Shown here: positions 1-5,327 of the stretch, piece by piece
Position numbering within the stretch: the stretch's first letter is position 1
Layout: every line of letters begins with the position of its first letter
Assembly (NCBI GenBank): GCA_017987615.1
Contig: JAGNTI010000105.1
Location: forward strand, 1 to 5,327
Source: Sediminibacterium sp.
Lineage (GTDB): Bacteria; Bacteroidota; Bacteroidia; Chitinophagales; Chitinophagaceae
Direction of reading: 5' to 3'
DNA length: 5,327 nucleotides
Notes under the pieces: generated by a model
What the model saw: the letters and a program-made list of their open reading frames with translations, nothing else
The model's database searches: none
What the model was told of the DNA's origin: nothing
Made by a program: the position numbers and the translations under genes

Positions 1-1370
1 AGTCAAGTAGAGGCGTCATATTTGAAAAAGTTGGCGACTTCTTTAATACTTTTTACAACCAGTATTTGCCTTTCGAATTAACGGGTGCACAAAAAAGAGT
101 ACTCAAAGAAATTAGAACCGATACCGCAAGAGGCCGTCAAATGAACCGCCTTTTACAAGGAGACGTTGGTAGTGGTAAAACAATTGTAGCGCTACTCAGT
201 ATGCTCCTTGCCGCCGACAATGGATTTCAGAGTTGCTTAATGGCACCCACCGAAATTTTAGCCCAACAACATTATCAAGGGCTCAGCGAATTGTTAAAAG
301 ACATGGGTGTAGAACTTGCATTATTAACGGGTAGTACCAAAACAGCAGCAAGAAAAAAAATCATGCAAGGATTGCAAGATGGATCACTTCATTTTGTGGT
401 GGGCACACACGCTGTTATTGAAGAAAAAGTGCAGTTTCATAATTTAGGTTTTGTGGTTGTAGATGAACAGCACCGCTTTGGTGTTGCGCAGCGCGCTAAA
501 CTTTGGGAGAAGGCATTAATACCACCGCACGTACTTGTAATGACGGCAACGCCTATCCCTAGAACCCTTGCTATGACTGCGTATGGCGATCTTGATTATA
601 GTATCATGGATGAGCTACCGCCGGGCAGACAACCCATAACAACCGTGCACCGAAATGAAATGGCGCGCGCAACCGTTATGGATTTTGTTAAAACAGAAAT
701 TGAAAAAGGAAGACAAGCTTATTTTATATATCCGTTAATTGAAGAGAGCGAAAAACTTTCTTACGAAGACTTGATGCAAGGCTATGAGCAGGTAAAAAGT
801 TTTTTCCCTGAACCCAATTACAAAATTAGCATGGTGCATGGAAGACAACCTTCTGATCAAAAGGAAACCAACATGGCACGCTTTGTAAATGGCGACACAC
901 AAATTATGGTGGCCACCACGGTTATTGAAGTAGGGGTGAATGTGCCCAACGCTTCTGTTATGGTGATTGAAAGCTCCGAAAAATTTGGACTTTCTCAGCT
1001 ACATCAGTTGCGCGGACGGGTAGGAAGGGGCTCCGAAAAAAGTTTTTGCGTTTTATTAACAGGTCAGAAAGTGAGCAACGACGCAAGGGAGCGAATCAAG
1101 ATTATGTGTGCTACCAATGATGGGTTCTTAATTGCCGAAAAAGACCTTGAATTAAGGGGTCCTGGGGATATTGAAGGTACCAGACAAAGTGGTGCTTTGA
1201 ACTTTAAGCTGGCTAACATTGTTAATGACAAAGAAGTGCTGGAAGTGGCCAAAATAGCAGCCGAAAAGCTGGTAGAAGAGGATCATACCCTCACTTTGAC
1301 AAAAAATTCAGAATTGAAAAACTATCTTCAGTCCCAGAAGGCTAGATCCGGTTGGGGTAAGATATCGTAA
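1..1370 (+). CDS. recG: ATP-dependent DNA helicase RecG, 5'-truncated by window edge
   Basis: RecG is a cytoplasmic superfamily 2 helicase that unwinds and regresses branched DNA (stalled forks, Holliday junctions, R- and D-loops). The frame is open from the first full codon at position 3, so the TTG at 66 is internal. The visible 455 residues compare with about 690-700 for full RecG, so the N-terminal wedge (OB-fold) domain that grips the junction lies upstream. Counting from position 3, I see a Q-motif-like LPFELTGAQ, Walker A GDVGSGKT (53-60), the DEQH box (154-157) followed by RFG, motif III TAT with PIPRT (from 181), VHGR (278-281), VATTVIEVGVNVPNA (from 303), and motif VI QLRGRVGRG (335-343). 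The RecG-specific TRG region, DLELRGPGDIEGTRQSG, ends near 397. All catalytic motifs are intact, and the order and spacing match E. coli RecG. The gene ends with TAA, 16 nt before the next start. Identification is secure; only the N-terminus is unseen. Confidence 0.97.
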   Translation, partial: SSRGVIFEKVGDFFNTFYNQYLPFELTGAQKRVLKEIRTDTARGRQMNRLLQGDVGSGKTIVALLSMLLAADNGFQSCLMAPTEILAQQHYQGLSELLKDMGVELALLTGSTKTAARKKIMQGLQDGSLHFVVGTHAVIEEKVQFHNLGFVVVDEQHRFGVAQRAKLWEKALIPPHVLVMTATPIPRTLAMTAYGDLDYSIMDELPPGRQPITTVHRNEMARATVMDFVKTEIEKGRQAYFIYPLIEESEKLSYEDLMQGYEQVKSFFPEPNYKISMVHGRQPSDQKETNMARFVNGDTQIMVATTVIEVGVNVPNASVMVIESSEKFGLSQLHQLRGRVGRGSEKSFCVLLTGQKVSNDARERIKIMCATNDGFLIAEKDLELRGPGDIEGTRQSGALNFKLANIVNDKEVLEVAKIAAEKLVEEDHTLTLTKNSELKNYLQSQKARSGWGKIS

Positions 1371-1386
1371 CTTATAAAAAAACAAG
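1371..1386 (+). promoter_or_regulatory. A-rich leader before the secreted-protein start
   Basis: This 16-nt gap between the recG stop and the next ATG has no AGGAGG-like Shine-Dalgarno sequence. Instead it has a run of seven A (1376-1382) followed by CAAG directly before the ATG. Bacteroidota commonly start translation from A-rich, SD-less leaders, so this probably serves as the initiation region. It is too short to hold a full promoter or a hairpin terminator, so any promoter for the downstream gene would lie within the end of recG. The role is inferred. Confidence 0.4.
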
Positions 1387-4300
1387 ATGTTGCTGCGCAG
1401 ATTATTTAGTATGCTACTATTACTTTTCACCCTCTCATTTATGGAGGTGAGCGCGCAACAGTACCTAGAATTTATAGAAAATAAAGGGCAGTGGCCAAGC
1501 GCTATAAAATTTCAGGCGCAAACAGTGGCTGGTGCTTTTGCACTTCAAAATAATGGGTATCGTGTACTTGTTCATAACCCACAAGATTTAGCAGCGCTCA
1601 ACACACACCCTCGCGAAAAAAATCATGTTGCAACAACACCAGAAAATTTTGACGGCGTCTTGCATTCTCATGTATATGAAGTTAAATTTTTAAATGCAAA
1701 TCCTAATCCTACCATTGTTCCTGAAAAAATACAGCCTTCTTATAATAATTATTTTATAGGAAATGATTCTACTAAATGGGCAAGTGATTGCAAAATATAC
1801 AAAGCAGTTGTTTACAAAGATTTGTATCCGGGTATTGATATCAGGTACTACACAAATGATGCGCAGTTAAAGTATGATATTATCGTGCATCCTGGAGCAG
1901 ACGTTTCAAAAATCGCACTGTACATAGAAGGTGCGGATGGCATTAAATTAAAAAACCGCGCACTAGAAATAAAAACAAGGGTAACCACCGTTTCTGAATT
2001 AGCTCCTTATACCTATCAATTAAAAAAAGATGGCAAAAAAGAAGTGAATTGTGATTACACCGTAAAAGGAAATATTGTTAAGTTTTCAATTGCAGGAGAT
2101 TATGACAAAACGGAAACGCTTGTCATTGATCCATCTATTGTATTTTTTGGATACACGGGTAGTACTGCAGATAATTGGGGCTTTACTGCCACTTATGATG
2201 CGCAAGGAAATTTTTATGCGGGCGGTATCGTGTTTGGCACTTCTGGAACTTTTCCTGTTAGCAATGGCGCCTTTCAAACTACTTTTGGTGGCGGTGTTCT
2301 AGAGGGTGATATTGGCGCTATGGATATGGGTATCATTAAATTTGACCCAAGTGGTGTAAACAGGATGTATGCAACCTATATTGGTGGAAAAGGAAACGAA
2401 CAACCCCATAGTTTAGTGGTGGACGCTAATGGAAATTTAATTGTTGCGGGCAGAACATCATCGGGTGCTGGATATCCGGTAAGGGGCTTGTCTACGTATG
2501 GTCCACTGGGTGGGCTATTTGATATTGTGATTACAAAATTAAATGCAACAGGCACATCTATTATTGGATCTGTACGCATGGGTGGCACCGCCGATGATGG
2601 TGTAAATATTAGACCTAATTATATCAAGCCGCAGGTGTCAGAATCTACCCGAAGAAATTATGGAGATGATGCACGTAGTGAGGTTATTGTGGATGGCGCC
2701 GGAAATATAATTTTAGCATCAGTAACACAGTCCGAAGATTTTAGAACAACGGCTGGAAGTTTTCAGACATTGCCAGGTAAAAAAACAACTACCCGTTTTC
2801 AGGATGGGGTACTTGTAAAAATGACACCAAATTTAGACGCCGTTATTTTTAGTTCTTTTTTAGGTGGCGGTGATGACGATGCAGCTTTTGTGCTTGCCCT
2901 CAATCCTTTAACAGGATTTATTTATGTAGCAGGCGCAACTGCAAGTACTGATTTTCCGGGCAGCAAAGCGGGTGTTTTATTTGGCACCAATCAAGGGAAG
3001 GTAGATGGTTATGTAACATTTATAAGTCCGGATGGGTCTAGACAAATTGCAACCAGTTATTTTGGCACATCGGGAGACGATATTATTTATGGCATTCAGT
3101 TTGATAAATACGGCTTCCCATACATTATGGGAACCACAACGGTAGCTTGGCCCATTATTAATTCTCCATTTAATAGTGGCGGTAATCAAGCAACGGGCAA
3201 ACAATTTATTTCCAAATTACAACCGGATCTAACGCAGTTTTTATACTCAGCAAATTTTGGAACAGGAACAGGCAGTGTGCCCAATATTTCCCCAACTGCT
3301 TTTTTAGTAGACCGTTGTGAAAATGTATATGTGTCAGGATGGGGTGGAACGCTTGCGCCAGGGTTTCCATCTGCGGGAACTAAAGGGCTTACCACATTTG
3401 GAGCAGGTCAATTAAGTACAACCACAGATGGAGAAGATCTTTACTTTTTTGTACTCGAAAAAAGCGCTAAAAATATTTTATACGCCACTTTTTTTGGATC
3501 TATATCCGGTGTCAATGGTCCAGTTGCTGATCACGTAGATGGCGGAACCAGTCGCTTCGATAAAAACGGCACCATCTATCAATCTGTATGCTCTTGTTTA
3601 GGCTCTAATCCTGCTCCAGGAACCGCATTGCGAGGCACTGCTGGTGTTTGGTCGCCCAATAATTTATCTGCCGATCCTAGCTCTGCTAGATGTAATTTAC
3701 TCGCTATCAAATTGGCATTTAATTTAGCGGGTGTGGGTGCAGGATTAAAAGCATCTATTAAAGGAACCGTTAGAGACACTTCTGGTTGCGTTCCTATGAC
3801 AGTAGATTTTACCGACACACTTGCGCAGGGTAAATCTTATGTTTGGGATTTTGGTGATGGTTCAGCGCCTGTAACTTCTAATACGGCAACCATTTCTCAC
3901 AATTTTACAAAAGTGGGCATGTTTAGAGTTTCATTGGTGGCCATCGATTCAAGTACTTGTAATATTGCTGACACCACATACATTAATATGCATGTTAGAA
4001 ATGATGATGCAAGTGTATCATTTGTTTCTTCTAAAGTGCCGCCTTGTGATCAATTGGTTTTTGAATTTGATAATACCAGCACGGGGCCAGCGTCTAAACC
4101 ATTCTCCAATAAAAGTTTTACTTGGGATTTTGGAGACGGAACAAAACTGGCTGCAGGTGCCGGTATCGTAAGACATACCTACGCAGTAGGAGGCGCTTAC
4201 AATGTAAAGCTCACATTAAGTGACACCAATTATTGTAACAGTCCAGATAGCTTAATCAAACAAATTAGTTTGTCGCCAAACGTCATCGCTAATTTTACAT

Positions 4301-5049
4301 TACCACCAGCTGCGTGCGCACCGTTTAATGCTAGTTTTAGAAATACCTCAACAGCGGGGCAGCAGTTTTTCTGGGATTTTGGTGATGGCGCTACCTCTAC
4401 ACAAACAAATCCCTCGCATGTATATGCAAGACCTGGAACCTATCCAGTTCAATTAATTGCAGTTGATGCCAATACTTGTAATAAGCGGGATACCATTATA
4501 AAAAATTTAGTAGTAGTTAATAAACCTACTGCATCATTTACGTATTCACCCAATCCTACAAGGCCTAATACGCCCGTACAACTCGTAAATACAAGTACGG
4601 GGGCTGTTACGTATAAATGGATTTTTGGTGACGGCAATTCGCTTGTAACATCAAGACGTGATACCATTATTTCGTATCAATATCAAAAAACGGCAACGTA
4701 TAATGTTTGCCTAGTTGCAACAAATGCAACTGGTTGTTCAGACACTACTTGTACACCCATAGATGCAACCGTAGAAGTAGGCTATAGTGTTCCAACTGCT
4801 TTTACGCCTAACGGCGATGGTGTTAATGATCGTGTGTTTGTTAGAGGGTTTGGTATTTCCAAAGTGAGTTTTCAAATATTTAATAGATGGGGTGAACTCG
4901 TTTTTGTAACCACAGATATGAACACAGGTTGGGATGGTTATTACAAAGGAAAATTACAAGCACAAGATGTTTATCATTACAGTGCTGTTGTTGAATTTTA
5001 TACCGGCGAAAAATTAGCAAAAAAAGGAGACATTACTTTACTCAGGTAG
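1387..5049 (+). CDS. Secreted multidomain protein: DUF7948-like domain, SBBP-like propeller, four PKD domains, type B T9SS sorting domain
   Basis: This 1220-residue protein is predicted to cross the inner membrane by Sec and the outer membrane by the T9SS, ending at the cell surface or outside. The signal peptide covers residues 1-23: R4 and R5, a Leu/Phe-rich core, and a likely cleavage VSA|QQ. ATG 1387 is preferred over ATG 1411 because only it keeps the two arginines. Next come an IENKGQW-type N-terminal domain (about 26-250, ending near VIDPS), seven SBBP-like units (about 267-780), four PKD domains (about 789-1131) with WDFGDG at 820, 913 and 996 and WIFGDG at 1078, and a CHU_C domain (about 1133-1220) with FTPNGDGVND, FNRWG, GWDG and a final KKGDITLLR. 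Such architecture is typical of Bacteroidota surface or matrix proteins that may bind glycans or protein partners. No catalytic residues can be named, and the substrate and role are unknown. The frame is intact. A PorP/SprF gene follows after 3 nt, suggesting a cargo-partner operon. Confidence 0.95.
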   Translation: MLLRRLFSMLLLLFTLSFMEVSAQQYLEFIENKGQWPSAIKFQAQTVAGAFALQNNGYRVLVHNPQDLAALNTHPREKNHVATTPENFDGVLHSHVYEVKFLNANPNPTIVPEKIQPSYNNYFIGNDSTKWASDCKIYKAVVYKDLYPGIDIRYYTNDAQLKYDIIVHPGADVSKIALYIEGADGIKLKNRALEIKTRVTTVSELAPYTYQLKKDGKKEVNCDYTVKGNIVKFSIAGDYDKTETLVIDPSIVFFGYTGSTADNWGFTATYDAQGNFYAGGIVFGTSGTFPVSNGAFQTTFGGGVLEGDIGAMDMGIIKFDPSGVNRMYATYIGGKGNEQPHSLVVDANGNLIVAGRTSSGAGYPVRGLSTYGPLGGLFDIVITKLNATGTSIIGSVRMGGTADDGVNIRPNYIKPQVSESTRRNYGDDARSEVIVDGAGNIILASVTQSEDFRTTAGSFQTLPGKKTTTRFQDGVLVKMTPNLDAVIFSSFLGGGDDDAAFVLALNPLTGFIYVAGATASTDFPGSKAGVLFGTNQGKVDGYVTFISPDGSRQIATSYFGTSGDDIIYGIQFDKYGFPYIMGTTTVAWPIINSPFNSGGNQATGKQFISKLQPDLTQFLYSANFGTGTGSVPNISPTAFLVDRCENVYVSGWGGTLAPGFPSAGTKGLTTFGAGQLSTTTDGEDLYFFVLEKSAKNILYATFFGSISGVNGPVADHVDGGTSRFDKNGTIYQSVCSCLGSNPAPGTALRGTAGVWSPNNLSADPSSARCNLLAIKLAFNLAGVGAGLKASIKGTVRDTSGCVPMTVDFTDTLAQGKSYVWDFGDGSAPVTSNTATISHNFTKVGMFRVSLVAIDSSTCNIADTTYINMHVRNDDASVSFVSSKVPPCDQLVFEFDNTSTGPASKPFSNKSFTWDFGDGTKLAAGAGIVRHTYAVGGAYNVKLTLSDTNYCNSPDSLIKQISLSPNVIANFTLPPAACAPFNASFRNTSTAGQQFFWDFGDGATSTQTNPSHVYARPGTYPVQLIAVDANTCNKRDTIIKNLVVVNKPTASFTYSPNPTRPNTPVQLVNTSTGAVTYKWIFGDGNSLVTSRRDTIISYQYQKTATYNVCLVATNATGCSDTTCTPIDATVEVGYSVPTAFTPNGDGVNDRVFVRGFGISKVSFQIFNRWGELVFVTTDMNTGWDGYYKGKLQAQDVYHYSAVVEFYTGEKLAKKGDITLLR
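1456..2136 (+). other. N-terminal DUF7948-like domain of the secreted protein
   Basis: Residues about 24-250 follow the predicted signal peptide and begin with YLEFIENKGQW, the opening typical of this Bacteroidota N-terminal domain. It contains YNNYFIGND and the aromatic-rich stretch VVYKDLYPGIDIRYY, and ends with LVIDPSIVF at the junction with the first repeat unit. In this family the domain regularly precedes SBBP repeats. Its function is not established. It has two cysteines (135 and 222). Domain naming is from recalled family resemblance; the boundaries are approximate. Confidence 0.7.
2185..3726 (+). repeat. Seven SBBP-like repeat units (putative beta-propeller)
   Basis: Degenerate protein repeats start near residues 267, 341, 431, 501, 568, 637 and 715, and the last ends near 780, giving a spacing of about 66-90 residues. 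Each unit opens with a variant of (V/F)-x-D-x-x-G-N-x-(Y/I)-(V/A)-x-G, for example VVDANGNLIVAG and VDRCENVYVSG. Most end with an aromatic-rich strand and a Gly turn, for example YATYIGG, FSSFLGGG and SYFGTSGDD. This is the SBBP (beta-propeller) pattern, and seven units suit a closed seven-bladed propeller. Units 5-7 are the most diverged. The repeat is visible in protein, not as DNA repeats, so it is old. The blade count is inferred from reading by eye. Confidence 0.7.
3751..4779 (+). repeat. Array of four PKD domains
   Basis: Four immunoglobulin-like PKD domains lie at about residues 789-872, 876-964, 966-1046 and 1047-1131. The first three carry the canonical WDFGDG (820, 913, 996); the fourth has WIFGDG (1078). 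Each has the later G/A-x-Y/F-x-V strand signature, such as GMFRVSL, GAYNVKL, GTYPVQL and ATYNVCL. The first three also have a matched cysteine pair (801/858, 887/950, 977/1031), probably a disulfide within each domain. PKD arrays usually act as rigid spacers or adhesion modules on extracellular proteins. Here they separate the putative propeller from the sorting domain. Confidence 0.93.
4783..5046 (+). other. Gliding-motility-associated C-terminal domain (CHU_C, type B T9SS sorting signal)
   Basis: Residues about 1133-1220 form the terminal domain. It starts with VPTAFTPNGDGVND, continues with FQIFNRWGELVF, GWDG and a DVYHYSAVVEF strand, and ends at KKGDITLLR. These are the hallmarks of the CHU_C family (TIGR04131 class), the type B C-terminal signal for T9SS export. 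Family knowledge indicates that type B cargo often needs a partner PorP/SprF-like outer-membrane protein, and one is encoded immediately downstream. The domain is complete. Confidence 0.93.
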
Positions 5050-5052
5050 CCC

Positions 5053-5327
5053 ATGAAATCTAAAATGCACTTCATATTATTACTTGTTTTTGTTGCAGCT
5101 ATGCTGCAATCAAATGCGCAAGACTTGCATTTTAGTCAGTATTTTAATGCACCAATTTTAGTGAACCCTGCTAATACAGGTTTCAATCCTGATAATGATT
5201 ATCGTATCGGCGCAAACTACCGCAATCAGTGGGGTGCAGTGGGTACTCCTTTTAAATCCATGTCGGTGTGGGGCGATGCTCAACTTTTTACAGGTAAGTT
5301 TGAAAATGGATGGATGGGTGTGGGAGG
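5053..5327 (+). CDS. PorP/SprF-family T9SS outer-membrane protein, 3'-truncated by window edge
   Basis: Only the first 91 residues are visible; the frame stays open to the window end. The start at ATG 5053 gives a signal peptide with K2 and K4, a hydrophobic core (FILLLVFVAAML) and likely cleavage SNA|QD at residues 22/23. The alternative ATG at 5065 would lose both lysines. The mature N-terminus reads DLHFSQYFNAPILVNPANTG, the signature opening of the PorP/SprF family, followed by RNQW and a WGDAQLF strand. Members are usually about 300-350 residues and are predicted outer-membrane beta-barrels that work with the T9SS, some as partners of CHU_C-type cargo. The gene begins 3 nt after the upstream stop with no clear Shine-Dalgarno sequence, so it is probably co-transcribed and perhaps translationally coupled. 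Family assignment is strong; the specific partner role is inferred from position. Confidence 0.93.
   Translation, partial: MKSKMHFILLLVFVAAMLQSNAQDLHFSQYFNAPILVNPANTGFNPDNDYRIGANYRNQWGAVGTPFKSMSVWGDAQLFTGKFENGWMGVG

Noticed and set aside
66..68. TTG as a possible start of the RecG reading frame
   Set aside because: The frame is open to the window edge, and residues encoded from position 3 (FEKVGDFFNTFYNQY) fit the RecG sequence directly before LPFELTGAQ. The TTG encodes the conserved leucine.
1064..1252. Open frame on the minus strand within recG, with similar minus-strand and alternate-frame openings inside the large gene (for example 2075-2302 and 3579-3818)
   Set aside because: All lie within well-supported coding sequence, are short, and their translations show no recognisable domain. 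They are shadows of the real genes.
1296..1325. TTGACA at 1296-1301 with a weak AACTAT 18 nt later, resembling a sigma-70 promoter
   Set aside because: It lies inside recG coding sequence, the -10 match is poor (3 of 6), and Bacteroidota use a different consensus (TTTG with TAnnTTTG). The TTTG at 1295 has no TAnnTTTG at the right spacing; the nearest candidate, TATCTTCA at 1323, is 24 nt away and imperfect.
3844..4390. Recurring DNA word tgggattttgg at three places
   Set aside because: It encodes the conserved WDFG core of PKD domains 1-3 with similar codons. The surrounding DNA is diverged, so this is protein-level repetition and not a CRISPR or recent duplication.
5019..5030. AAAAAAGGAGA as a Shine-Dalgarno sequence for the PorP/SprF gene
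   Set aside because: It lies more than 20 nt before the ATG at 5053, too far for a functional SD, and encodes the KKGD of the upstream protein's conserved tail.
1387..5049. Identification of the large protein as the gliding adhesin SprB itself
   Set aside because: SprB is several thousand residues with many repeats. This protein has 1220 residues and a DUF7948-like plus propeller head, so only the sorting domain and gene order are comparable.

Overview
This window looks like part of a Bacteroidota chromosome, probably a gliding or non-gliding member that carries a type IX secretion system (T9SS). The evidence is a large secreted protein ending in a gliding-motility-type C-terminal sorting domain, followed directly by a PorP/SprF-family outer-membrane protein. 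The DNA is moderately AT-rich, and the gene starts lack Shine-Dalgarno sequences, with A-rich sequence before the second gene; both fit that phylum. Genus cannot be assigned from this sequence.

Layout, all on the + strand. (1) Positions 1-1370 hold the C-terminal two thirds of RecG, the branch-migrating DNA helicase of recombination and fork rescue; its 5' end lies outside the window. (2) After a 16-nt A-rich gap, 1387-5049 encode a 1220-residue secreted multidomain protein. In order it has a signal peptide, an IENKGQW-type N-terminal domain (DUF7948-like), seven SBBP-like units that could form a seven-bladed beta-propeller, four PKD domains and a CHU_C / type B T9SS sorting domain. (3) Three nucleotides after its stop, at 5053, a PorP/SprF-family gene begins and runs off the 3' edge.

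Genes 2 and 3 look like one transcription unit and a functional pair: a type B T9SS cargo and its dedicated PorP/SprF-like outer-membrane partner, the arrangement known from sprB-sprF in Flavobacterium johnsoniae. RecG is a housekeeping gene and its closeness upstream is probably incidental, although read-through transcription is possible. No RNA genes, CRISPR arrays, insertion sequences or convincing terminators are visible. The window is almost fully coding; the only gaps are 16 nt and 3 nt.
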